NCBI RefSeq assembly: GCF_030758415.1
Contig: NZ_CP132334.1
Coordinates: 310,001-374,000, forward strand
Length of the DNA stretch: 64,000 nt
Source of the DNA: Parvularcula sp. IMCC14364
GTDB taxonomy: Bacteria; Pseudomonadota; Alphaproteobacteria; Caulobacterales; Parvularculaceae
Reading direction: 5' to 3'
The position numbers were made by a program, and so were the translations under genes. Numbering within the stretch: the stretch's first letter is position 1; every line of letters begins with the position of its first letter. A model generated the notes under the pieces. It was not told the origin of the DNA and did no database searches. It was given only the letters and a program-made list of their open reading frames with translations. Of this stretch, positions 27,215 through 35,089 are shown piece by piece.

Positions 27215-28765
27215 CTATAATCTGAGATCAAGGCTGTCCGATCCGAGGACAGACAGCAGGGTGGGTGTTTCCGTGCGGGCTTCGTAAGAGACAGTTTCCA
27301 TAGCGGCCGCATAATTGAAGGATGACCCTTCCTGCGGCCGCTCATCAGAGAACTGGCGCTCGGCGTGTTCTGCGAAGCTCAGATCGACATTGTCAAAGCC
27401 GGCATTGTTCAGTTCCTGCATCAGATTATCAACCGCCCGGCGCATGAGGGTGCTGGTGTCAGCGACGTCGGCGCTGATCACAGCGCTGACGCTGCGGTCT
27501 GCGGTGAAATTGAAGTCAATGTAGACGCGGCCAAGTTCGGGCGGGTCCAGCATGACTTCCATGCGGTCGCCTTTGGCGGCCACATTAACGATGGCGCTTG
27601 CGACTTGCTGCACAGGGCTCTGTGCTGCAAAGGCAGGCGGTTGTGTGGATAACGTTGCTGCTGGTGCGGCCAGAGGTGCCGTTGTGGCTGCACCCTGCGC
27701 CTGACCGGTCAGTAATGGCGCTGTCGTTGTTGTCGCTGTTTCGATGAAACCAGCGACGGGGCCGACTTTCAGCTTTGTGGCATCGCTGACACTTGCCTGC
27801 GGCAGAATATCAGCCAGATCCAGCTTCTCCCGCACCAGTCTGACGATTTCAGTAAAGGGCTGTTCTGATTCATCAATATTCAGGGATAGGTCCGCAGGTA
27901 AAGGTGTAACGCTCAGTACAGGCACGTTACTTGCCACAGCAACAGCATCCCGGTTGCCAGCGGCAGCCACAACGCTGACAGTTGGCAGCTCAGCTGCTCT
28001 GGCGCTTACCTCAACCGGCCTGGCGCTGGCTTCAACGGCCTGTGCAACTGTTTCAACAGGATTCGTGATCACCGGGTTTGCCATCACGGGGCTCTCACCG
28101 TCCGGGGCAACGCCCGTCATCTGCGTCACGAGCGCAGGCACGCCCGGCAATTCCGGGAGATCAGCAGGCTTGCCGTCAGCAGACTGTATCGGGTTAACCG
28201 CTAGCACGCCGCGTGTCGGTAAGGCTGAAATGCTGACAGGGGCGTTTTGTATTGGCACAGCGACATCGCTGCGGATCGGCCCTTCAGGTCCGCCGGCGGC
28301 CACACCTGTCGGGGCGCTCAGAATCGCCAGCGGGGAAGCTGGCAGAGCTGTCGGTGTCGCGGCGATGGCACCCGCACCGTCCTGATTAACAGGGGCCGGA
28401 TCAACAGGAGCCTGATCAACAGATGGGAGTGCCGTCGTAATACCAACAGGTAAAGCATCGCTTTGCTCAAGAGGCTCGATCCCCGCCAGAAAGCGCACAG
28501 GCGTGGTATCGTCAGTGTCACGGGCGCTGTTATCTATTGCGGGCCCTGTCCGGGTGCTGGCGGCATCTTCAGCCACACTGTCCGGCGCGGCCTTACCGGA
28601 AGCACTATCTTCCGATGCCGTCATTTCAGTAAAAAATGTGGGAAAGGTTTTCTCATCCCCGGCGGTCTCGGGGGAGAAGAGACTTGAAAACTTGGCTGGA
28701 TCGTCCTGATCCATCGCTGGTGCACGGGTGCCCGTGCCGGCCAGCAAAGCAAAAATCTGTGTCAT
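27215..28765 (-). CDS. fliK: Flagellar hook-length control protein FliK
   Basis: Secreted ruler that sets hook length and triggers the export switch. The 516-residue protein has a long Ala/Pro/Val-rich low-complexity N-terminal part and the C-terminal Flg_hook domain with GDRMEVMLDPPELGRVYIDF and LMRRAVDNLMQELNNAGFDN. The start ATG at 28765 is preceded by AGGAG; the upstream in-frame start has none. It is first in the fliK-flgD pair and divergent from the FlgJ-like gene. Confidence 0.92.
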   Translation of the reverse strand: MTQIFALLAGTGTRAPAMDQDDPAKFSSLFSPETAGDEKTFPTFFTEMTASEDSASGKAAPDSVAEDAASTRTGPAIDNSARDTDDTTPVRFLAGIEPLEQSDALPVGITTALPSVDQAPVDPAPVNQDGAGAIAATPTALPASPLAILSAPTGVAAGGPEGPIRSDVAVPIQNAPVSISALPTRGVLAVNPIQSADGKPADLPELPGVPALVTQMTGVAPDGESPVMANPVITNPVETVAQAVEASARPVEVSARAAELPTVSVVAAAGNRDAVAVASNVPVLSVTPLPADLSLNIDESEQPFTEIVRLVREKLDLADILPQASVSDATKLKVGPVAGFIETATTTTAPLLTGQAQGAATTAPLAAPAATLSTQPPAFAAQSPVQQVASAIVNVAAKGDRMEVMLDPPELGRVYIDFNFTADRSVSAVISADVADTSTLMRRAVDNLMQELNNAGFDNVDLSFAEHAERQFSDERPQEGSSFNYAAAMETVSYEARTETPTLLSVLGSDSLDLRL

Positions 28766-28866
28766 CCTAACACTCCTGCAACCATACATAGGACAAAAAT
28801 GGTTTACCAATCCTTTACGTGTGCGCGTTAGGCTTTGGGTAAGATTCGCGAAGGAGGTGTTCTGAA

Positions 28867-29184
28867 ATGAACACTATTGTACCAGGATTGAACATTCAGC
28901 CTGCTGACAGGCAGTCAGCCACGCAGACATCTGCCACGGACAAACCCGAGGATGCAGATCTGAGGGCCATGGCGCAAAAGTTCGAAGCGAGTTTCATATC
29001 CCAGATGCTGAAACACAGTGGCTTGCCAAAGGCCTTGCAAAGTGCAGGCGGGCAGGGGACGGATGCGTTTTCTGTCTTCTATATAGATCAGCTCTCAACA
29101 CGCATTGCAGATCAGGGCGGCTTCGGCATTGCTGACAATATCTATGAGCAGCTGGCCAAATATGAAGAGCAGGGTGGAAACTGA
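28867..29184 (+). CDS. FlgJ N-terminal-type rod-binding protein
   Basis: A 105-residue protein made only of the FlgJ N-terminal rod-binding domain: DLRAMAQKFEASFISQMLKH, then GQGTDAFSVFYIDQLSTRIA and GGFGIADNIYEQL. The muramidase domain of enterobacterial FlgJ is absent, as usual in alphaproteobacteria, so another enzyme must open the wall for the rod. A strong AAGGAGGTG lies 8 nt before the ATG. The FlgN-like gene follows after 2 nt. Confidence 0.9.
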   Translation: MNTIVPGLNIQPADRQSATQTSATDKPEDADLRAMAQKFEASFISQMLKHSGLPKALQSAGGQGTDAFSVFYIDQLSTRIADQGGFGIADNIYEQLAKYEEQGGN

Positions 29185-29186
29185 AC

Positions 29187-29573
29187 ATGAATACGGTCCA
29201 GCGCTGCAGCGAGCAGATAAAAAACCTTATTGTCCTTCTGGAAAGTGAAACGGCCATGCTGCGCAACGGCGAGCTTTCAGGCTTGCAGGACCACAGCGCC
29301 CTTAAACTTGAGGCTATCAAACAGCTTGAGGCCAGCTTGCAGGCGATCTCTTCCGATGAGGAAAAAGCTGCCATTGGCCCGCTGATGATCAGGCTGGACA
29401 AACTCTCCAACGAAAACGGTATTCTGCTCAAGAGCATGTTCAATGGCTCACGCGCTGCCCAGGCAAAACTGGCGCGCCTGCAACAGCAGGAAGTGAGCGT
29501 GGGTGTTTACGGCCGCAATGGCCAGGCGGTCTGCCTGGAAGAAAACCCGCTTTTATCCGGAAAAACTGTCTGA
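29187..29573 (+). CDS. FlgN-like export chaperone
   Basis: A 128-residue, nearly all-helical protein with two long helices, including CSEQIKNLIVLLESETAMLR and IGPLMIRLDKLSNENGILL. This matches the size and coiled-coil character of FlgN-family chaperones, which hold FlgK and FlgL before export. It lies 2 nt after the FlgJ-like gene, a frequent partner. Sequence conservation in FlgN is weak, so the assignment depends on context. Confidence 0.65.
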   Translation: MNTVQRCSEQIKNLIVLLESETAMLRNGELSGLQDHSALKLEAIKQLEASLQAISSDEEKAAIGPLMIRLDKLSNENGILLKSMFNGSRAAQAKLARLQQQEVSVGVYGRNGQAVCLEENPLLSGKTV

Positions 29574-29620
29574 GATTTACGGCTTGTTAGGCCCTTCATC
29601 TTACGGTGCTATTTATAAGC

Positions 29621-29754
29621 TCACCAGAATGGTGATGACCGAGAGGATGCTCGGTCTGTCAGGACGACACTCCTAAGAACAATCCCGACAAATCAACCGA
29701 TACGCATGCGTGCTTCCAGTACGCAAACGCTATCCCATTCTTTAAGGAAAGCTG
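29621..29754 (+). promoter_or_regulatory. Structured 5' leader of the first flagellin gene
   Basis: Three small hairpins lie in a row: TCACC/GGTGA (29621-29635), ACCGAG/CTCGGT with loop AGGATG (29638-29655), and AGGA/TCCT (29661-29674). The sequence GTCAGGACGAC at 29658-29668 starts 2 nt after the second hairpin, and a near copy occurs in the other flagellin leader. The Shine-Dalgarno AAGGAAAG lies just before the ATG. In Caulobacter FlbT acts on flagellin leaders, and flbT is encoded just downstream here. The transcription start was not identified. Confidence 0.45.
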
Positions 29755-30972
29755 ATGTCCAGTATTTTGACAAATAGCAGCGCCATGGTTGCGCTGGAAA
29801 CCCTTCGGGGTATTAACCGTGGTCTGAACGAAGTTCAGTCACAGATTTCAACTGGTAAAAAAGTCGCCAACGCGAAAGACAGCGCGTCTATCTTCGCGAT
29901 TTCAACCGTGATGCAGGCAGATGTTGCCAGCTTCAAGCAGATTTCTGACTCTTTGAACCTTGGTTCGTCGACTGTTGGTGTTGCCCGTGCGGCTGCTGAA
30001 AACGTGACTTCTCTCCTGCAGGACATGAAAGAACTCATCGTTTCTGCGCAGGAAGAGAACGTTGACCGTTCCAAGATCCAGACTGACGTTGATGAGCTTG
30101 TTACACAGATCAATTCTGTTGTGAACGCAGCCCAGTTCAACGGCCAGAACCTGCTGCAAGGCGGTGGTAACATTCAGATTCTGTCTTCTCTTGACCGTGA
30201 TTCAACCCAGAATGTTTCTACTTCAAGCATTAGCGTGAACCGTCAGAACCTTGAAAGTGCCAACGCAACTGTTGCCGGTACGACAATCGCTGGTGCTGGT
30301 GCCATCACTGCCCTGTCTGCCCAGGCTGTTGCTGACGGCGCAGCGCAGACAGTGACATTGACACAAGGCACACTGGTTGCTTCCAACACGGCTGGCGCCA
30401 CATCTGGCTACTCAGTACAGATTGGTACTGAAACAGTTTCATTCGCTGCGCGTGAAGGTGACACACAGAACGATGTTGCTCGCAACCTGAAAAACTCAAT
30501 CGATGCATTGGGCCTCACAGGTATCACTGTTGACCTGACAGAAGTTGCTGATCCAACATCTACGGATGTAACATTCACGATCAACAACGATTCTGGTGGC
30601 GGTATCACCGTAACAACTGTCAGTGGCGATGCCTCTACAGCTGGTGGCGGCCTTGCTGGTCTTGCTGACATTGATGTGGAAACATCTACAGCAACAGCCA
30701 ACCAGGCACTGGCTGATATTGAAGGCTTGTTGCAGACAGCAATCGACTCTGCGTCAGCTTTTGGTTCATCCCAGAAGCGTATCGATAACCAGATCGAGTT
30801 TGTTAGCCAGCTGACAGATTCCCTGACAGACGGTATCGGCGCACTCGTAGACGCTGACATCGAAGAAGCATCTGCCCGCTTGCAGTCTCTGCAGGTTCAG
30901 CAGCAGCTTGGTATTCAGGCCCTGTCTATTGCCAACCAGCAGCCAGCCCAGCTTTTGGCGCTGTTCAACTAA
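29755..30972 (+). CDS. Flagellin (first copy)
   Basis: Filament subunit of 405 residues. The conserved N-terminal D0/D1 helices (residues 1-135; SSILTNSSAMVALETLRGIN, TGKKVANAKDSASIFAIS) and C-terminal D1/D0 helices (about 320-405, ending LSIANQQPAQLLALFN) flank a variable domain. Residues about 197-288 form a beta-rich module that is repeated in the DUF1217 protein encoded further down. The codons are strongly biased to GCT/GGT/ACA types, more so than in the second copy, suggesting very high expression. A terminator follows, so it can be expressed separately from the second flagellin. Confidence 0.97.
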   Translation: MSSILTNSSAMVALETLRGINRGLNEVQSQISTGKKVANAKDSASIFAISTVMQADVASFKQISDSLNLGSSTVGVARAAAENVTSLLQDMKELIVSAQEENVDRSKIQTDVDELVTQINSVVNAAQFNGQNLLQGGGNIQILSSLDRDSTQNVSTSSISVNRQNLESANATVAGTTIAGAGAITALSAQAVADGAAQTVTLTQGTLVASNTAGATSGYSVQIGTETVSFAAREGDTQNDVARNLKNSIDALGLTGITVDLTEVADPTSTDVTFTINNDSGGGITVTTVSGDASTAGGGLAGLADIDVETSTATANQALADIEGLLQTAIDSASAFGSSQKRIDNQIEFVSQLTDSLTDGIGALVDADIEEASARLQSLQVQQQLGIQALSIANQQPAQLLALFN

Positions 30973-31003
30973 GAACAATAATAAATTTTCTTCCAAGACT
31001 GAA

Positions 31004-31030
31004 AAGGAGCGGTTCTGCCGCTCCTTTTTT
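31004..31030 (+). terminator. Rho-independent terminator after the first flagellin
   Basis: The stem AAGGAGCGG/CCGCTCCTT has a 5-nt loop and runs into TTTTTT. It lies 31 nt after the flagellin stop. It separates the two flagellin genes into different transcription units or limits read-through into the second. Confidence 0.92.
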
Positions 31031-31161
31031 CATGCGGCCTACAGACGTATTCGCGCTTGCGCGGGTAGGTTGCAAAATTTTTTTCTCTCAATTTTTCGGG
31101 TTAACTCTAAATTATTGATTTGTGTGCCATGGTTTCGGGATGCAGCTAGGATTGGTTGCTG

Positions 31162-31273
31162 TTGAGTAGAACCTCAACTCGTCAGGAAGACTTAGGTGAC
31201 GCCGTCTGACCGCAAAACGCGGGCAGACACTTTCAAAAAACGCGCTGGATTGCGCACCCAAAAGGAAAGACCT
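31162..31273 (+). promoter_or_regulatory. Structured 5' leader of the second flagellin gene
   Basis: A hairpin TTGAG/CTCAA with a 6-nt loop (31162-31177) is followed after 3 nt by GTCAGGAAGAC (31181-31191), matching the first flagellin leader at 10 of 11 positions. A longer hairpin GTCTG-CCGC/GCGG-CAGAC spans 31204-31228. The Shine-Dalgarno AAAGGAAAG is at 31261-31269. The AT-rich stretch at about 31070-31125 upstream may hold the promoter, but I could not fit a sigma-28 or sigma-54 consensus. Confidence 0.42.
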
Positions 31274-32491
31274 ATGTCTAGTATTCTTACTAACAGCAGT
31301 GCTATGGTAGCACTGGAAACTCTGCGTGGCATCAATAGAGATCTTCAGGATGTCCAATCGCAAATCTCCACCGGAAAAAAAGTTGCCAACGCCAAAGATA
31401 GTGCTTCTATCTTTGCGATTTCGACTGTCATGCAGACAGACGTGGACAGCTTCAAGCAGATTTCTGATTCACTGAATCTGGGATCTTCCACGGTGGGTGT
31501 CGCCCGAGCGGCGGCGGAGAATGTCACAAGCCTACTGCAGGATATGAAAGGACTCATCGTTTCTGCACAGGAAGAGAATGTTGACCGCTCCAAAATCCAG
31601 ACAGACATTGATGAATTGACCCTGCAGGTTCAGTCCGTTGTGTCGGCGGCCCAGTTTAATGGCCAGAACCTGCTGGTAGGAGGCGGCAATGTGTCCGTTC
31701 TCTCGTCCCTTGACAGGGATGCAAACCAGAATGTTTCCGCATCCAGTATTACCGTGAACAGACAGAATTTGCAGTCTGCCAACGCAACGGTTGCCGGTAC
31801 GACAATCGCTGGGGCGGGTGCCATTACGGCGCTTACAGCGCAATCTGTCAATGATGGCGCCGCCCAGACCATCACCCTGACGCAAGGGGCGCTGGTGACG
31901 TCCAATACTGCAGGTGCGACCTCCGGGTACACGGTGCAGGTTGGTACGGAAACAGTCACTTTTGCTGCACGTGAAGGCGATACACAAAATGATGTGGCCC
32001 GCAATCTCAAGTCAGCGATTGATGCGCTTGGTCTGACAGGCATCACGGTTGACCTGACCGAAGTGGCGGATCCGACAAGCACGGATGTGACCTTCACAAT
32101 CAATAACAATTCCGGCGGTGCAATCACCGTCACCACGACCAGTGGTGACGCCAGTACAGCTGGCGGTGGTCTGGCCGGTATCAGTGACGTTGATGTGGTA
32201 ACATCCAACGTCACAGCCAGTGCTGCGCTTGATGATATTGAAGTGCTGCTGCAAACGGCGATTGATGCGTCTGCGGCCTTCGGTTCCGCCCAGAAACGTA
32301 TTGATAACCAGGTAGAGTTCGTACAGCAACTGACAGATGCGTTGACGGAAGGTATTGGTGCCCTTGTCGATGCTGACATCGAAGAGGCTTCTGCCCGCTT
32401 GCAGTCCCTGCAGGTCCAGCAGCAGCTTGGTGTTCAGGCCCTGTCGATCGCCAACCAGCAGCCACAGCAGCTCTTGGCGCTGTTCCAGTAA
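31274..32491 (+). CDS. Flagellin (second copy)
   Basis: Same length (405 residues) as the first flagellin and nearly identical in the terminal helices. The two differ mostly in the central region and in synonymous codons, so this is an old tandem duplication with both copies kept. It starts MSSILTNSSAMVALETLRGI at 31274 with AAAGGAAAG upstream; a longer in-frame start at 31196 lacks flagellin homology. The central module (about 197-288) again includes REGDTQNDVARNL and GLTGITVDLTEVADP. flaF follows after 62 bp with no obvious terminator, so the pair may be cotranscribed. Confidence 0.97.
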   Translation: MSSILTNSSAMVALETLRGINRDLQDVQSQISTGKKVANAKDSASIFAISTVMQTDVDSFKQISDSLNLGSSTVGVARAAAENVTSLLQDMKGLIVSAQEENVDRSKIQTDIDELTLQVQSVVSAAQFNGQNLLVGGGNVSVLSSLDRDANQNVSASSITVNRQNLQSANATVAGTTIAGAGAITALTAQSVNDGAAQTITLTQGALVTSNTAGATSGYTVQVGTETVTFAAREGDTQNDVARNLKSAIDALGLTGITVDLTEVADPTSTDVTFTINNNSGGAITVTTTSGDASTAGGGLAGISDVDVVTSNVTASAALDDIEVLLQTAIDASAAFGSAQKRIDNQVEFVQQLTDALTEGIGALVDADIEEASARLQSLQVQQQLGVQALSIANQQPQQLLALFQ

Positions 32492-32553
32492 ACCCGCGAA
32501 GGACGGACGGGCTAACCCCCGTTCCTGAATTCCTCTGAACAAGGAGATAGCCA

Positions 32554-32940
32554 ATGCTTAATCAGCTACAGGCACAAGCGGGATACCGGACAACAACCCG
32601 AGAAACCGGTACAGACAAGGACATTGAACTGCGCGTCTTCACGTCTGTTACATCAAAACTGAGCAGTGTTGACCCGAAAGCGGTTGGTGGTTTCACCAAA
32701 CTTGCTGAAGCCATGCACGAAAATGTCCAGCTCTGGACAACCGTCATGGCGGATGTGGCAGGTGATGATAACCAGTTGCCGCTGGAGCTTCGGGCTCAAA
32801 TTTTCAATCTGGGTGAATTCATCCGCAAGCATACGCTGAAAGTGCTGGAAGGCACCGAAACGGTTGATGCCATCATTGACATCAACAAGGCGATTATTGC
32901 GGGTTTAAGAGAATCCCAGAGAATTCGGGAGGCTGCCTGA
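32554..32940 (+). CDS. flaF: Flagellar biosynthesis regulator FlaF
   Basis: Small cytoplasmic protein needed for flagellin synthesis or secretion in alphaproteobacteria, acting with or against FlbT. The 128 residues include TKLAEAMHENVQLWTTVMAD and LPLELRAQIFNLGEFIRKHT, characteristic of FlaF. AAGGAGA lies 7 nt before the ATG. Its TGA overlaps the flbT ATG (TGATG), and the flagellin-flaF-flbT order is the classical alphaproteobacterial one. Confidence 0.94.
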   Translation: MLNQLQAQAGYRTTTRETGTDKDIELRVFTSVTSKLSSVDPKAVGGFTKLAEAMHENVQLWTTVMADVAGDDNQLPLELRAQIFNLGEFIRKHTLKVLEGTETVDAIIDINKAIIAGLRESQRIREAA

Positions 32941-33380
32941 TGCCCGGATTGATATTGAACATAAAACCAGGTGAGCGTTTTCTCGTGAACGGTGTCGTTC
33001 TGGAAAATGGTCCAAAGCGTGCCCAGATCAGGGTTGAAACAGAAGGTGCCAGTATCTTGCGTCTCAGCGATGCACTGCACCCGGATGATGTGAATACGCC
33101 CGTCAAGCGCGTTTATTACATCGCCCAACTCATCCTGACAGGTGACTCGGAAGAGGCGGAGGCAAAAGAGGTTTTGATAAAGGCCCTCAAGGATCTTCAG
33201 AACGTCTTCCGCGATACCGCCAAGGCACCGCTTGAAAAAGCCATCAATGCAGCAGAAATCGGGCGTTACTATTCGGTTCTCTGTTCCCTGAAACATGTTT
33301 TTCCGCTTGAGGAAAAGTTGCTCAACCTGCGCTTGCCGCAGGCAGATGATGCTGAACAGCAGAAGTCTGAGGTTGCCTGA
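32940..33380 (+). CDS. flbT: Flagellin mRNA regulator FlbT
   Basis: Post-transcriptional repressor of flagellin mRNA in Caulobacter (activator in some relatives). Family features: the start MPGLILNIKPGERFLVNGVV, the middle VKRVYYIAQLILTGD and the C-terminal GRYYSVLCSLKHVFPLEEKL. 146 residues. It overlaps flaF and the DUF1217 gene by one base each (TGATG), so the three are translationally coupled. Its likely targets are the two structured flagellin leaders upstream. Confidence 0.95.
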   Translation: MPGLILNIKPGERFLVNGVVLENGPKRAQIRVETEGASILRLSDALHPDDVNTPVKRVYYIAQLILTGDSEEAEAKEVLIKALKDLQNVFRDTAKAPLEKAINAAEIGRYYSVLCSLKHVFPLEEKLLNLRLPQADDAEQQKSEVA

Positions 33381-35089
33381 TGGTCTTTCAGCCAGTCATA
33401 CCCCTGAACGGTTATACCGGCTGGCTGTTCCTTCAGCGTACACAGGAACGTCAGGTGGAGGCATTTGATGCCTCCCCTGAACTTCAGCGCGAAGTGGATT
33501 ACTTCCGCGAAAATATCAAGAATGCGACAGATGTTGCAGACCTTGTGACTGACCGTACCTTGTTGAAAGTCGCCCTTGGCGCTTTTGGTCTTCAGGATGA
33601 GATCAACAAGCAGGCGCTGGTGCGCCGGGTGCTGGAAGAAGGTACAATCGAGCAGGGCTCATTCGCCAACCGCCTGAACAACAGTCAGTTCAAGGACATG
33701 GCAAACGAGTTCTCATATGGCAATGGCGGCTTCGCTCCGGATGATGCCTTTGTTGATAAAATCATCAATCAGTACAAGCAGTCCCAGTTTGAAGTTGCCG
33801 TCGGTGAAGTCGATCAGGACATGCGCCTGTCCCTGAATTTCCAGCGTAAGATGGGCGAGATCGCTGCGCGGGGAATCGAACAGGAAGCGGTCACCACAAC
33901 ATCAACCGTGCAGACACAGGATATATTCGGTACTGAGACTGTTGAGGCAGATACGCCGGGTGCTATCTCGGGTGGCGGGTTCATTGGCCTAAGGGGGCAA
34001 ACCTCTCTCACTTTACAGCCGGGCGCCCTCACAAGTTCCTATAATGCAGGCGAAGCCACCGGATATGCCGTCACAGTTGGATCAGAAACGGTTACTGTTG
34101 TGGCGCGCCCGGGTGAAACCCAGAATGATGTGGCGAATGCCATCGCGGAGGCGGTGAATGCCCTCGGTATTTCAGGGCTGACCGCAACGGCAGTAAACGC
34201 CGATGATCCAGCGACGGAAACAGCCAGTATCAGTTTTGCCAATACATCAAACGTCCCCTTGCAGATTACAGCGCAGGCAACCAGCAATTCCACCATCGTT
34301 GGTGTGGCTGCGGCTTTTGAAGAAGGTATTTCAATCGCCGATACTTCCGGCGGTGCCATCACCAATGATGGTACAGTGGCCCTTGGCGGGTCGCGGACCT
34401 TATCGATTACAGAAGGTGTCGTTGCCACCAATGATGGGCTCGACAGAACGCTCGCCTATCAGGTCTCCCTTGGCGGTCAGACAGTGACTTATATTGCCGG
34501 AGATGGCGAAGACCAGAATGATATTGCCCAGGGCATTACCAGTCTGATCAATGATCTTGGCATTGCCGGGGTCACGGCAAGTGCAACACTGGCCGCTGAC
34601 CCATTGACGGGTCAGGCAGAAATCACAATACGGAACAATTCCGGGAACTTGTTGACAGTTGCGGCGGAGAGCAAAACTTCCCTGCCGGAACTGGGTGAGC
34701 GGCTTGAAGAAGTGACCACGACCACAGGCGGCAATAGCCAGTCTGTTCTGTCGGAAAAAGCCCTCTGGTTCCAGGTCATGGGTGACCAGCCCTTGCGCGC
34801 CGTGTTTGAGACAGCTTTTGGTCTGCCAACCGAGTTTTCACAGATTGATATTGATCAGCAGCAGGAAATTTTCGAAGAAAGAAGCCGCAAGCAGTTCGGC
34901 GTTGGCTTTGCGGAAGCCTATTCAAATCCTGAAAATATCGAGAGCCTGATAAAACTGTTTACCGTGCGCAGTCAGATTGCAAACGGCCCGTCAGCGACCA
35001 CGCCCGGCTTTGCCGCCCTCAGCCTGTTGCAGAATGCGGCTGGCTTTGGCGCATCTGCGGCACAAAATCTGTTGTTATCCAACAGCTGA
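33380..35089 (+). CDS. DUF1217 flagellar protein with two inserted flagellin-type modules
   Basis: A 569-residue protein. The N-terminal (about 1-200) and C-terminal (about 432-569) parts are the helical DUF1217 region found near flagellar genes in alphaproteobacteria (YTGWLFLQRTQERQVEAFD; LSEKALWFQVMGDQPLRAVF; FGVGFAEAYSNPENIESLIK). From memory, usual family members are only about 250-300 residues. The extra length is two tandem beta modules (about 208-300 and 338-430) that resemble the central module of the flagellins here, for example GSETVTVVARPGETQNDVA against GTETVTFAAREGDTQNDVA. It overlaps flbT by one base and fliI (convergent) by 15 bp. A secreted filament-associated role is inferred. 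Confidence 0.8.
   Translation: MVFQPVIPLNGYTGWLFLQRTQERQVEAFDASPELQREVDYFRENIKNATDVADLVTDRTLLKVALGAFGLQDEINKQALVRRVLEEGTIEQGSFANRLNNSQFKDMANEFSYGNGGFAPDDAFVDKIINQYKQSQFEVAVGEVDQDMRLSLNFQRKMGEIAARGIEQEAVTTTSTVQTQDIFGTETVEADTPGAISGGGFIGLRGQTSLTLQPGALTSSYNAGEATGYAVTVGSETVTVVARPGETQNDVANAIAEAVNALGISGLTATAVNADDPATETASISFANTSNVPLQITAQATSNSTIVGVAAAFEEGISIADTSGGAITNDGTVALGGSRTLSITEGVVATNDGLDRTLAYQVSLGGQTVTYIAGDGEDQNDIAQGITSLINDLGIAGVTASATLAADPLTGQAEITIRNNSGNLLTVAAESKTSLPELGERLEEVTTTTGGNSQSVLSEKALWFQVMGDQPLRAVFETAFGLPTEFSQIDIDQQQEIFEERSRKQFGVGFAEAYSNPENIESLIKLFTVRSQIANGPSATTPGFAALSLLQNAAGFGASAAQNLLLSNS

Noticed and set aside
29688-29710. Sigma-28 promoter for the first flagellin (CCGATA near 29697)
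   Set aside because: The -35 TAAA-type element is not at the required 15-bp spacing.
31120-31140. Sigma-54 promoter for the second flagellin
   Set aside because: A TGGCAC is present only on the minus strand and lacks the matching -12 TTGC element.
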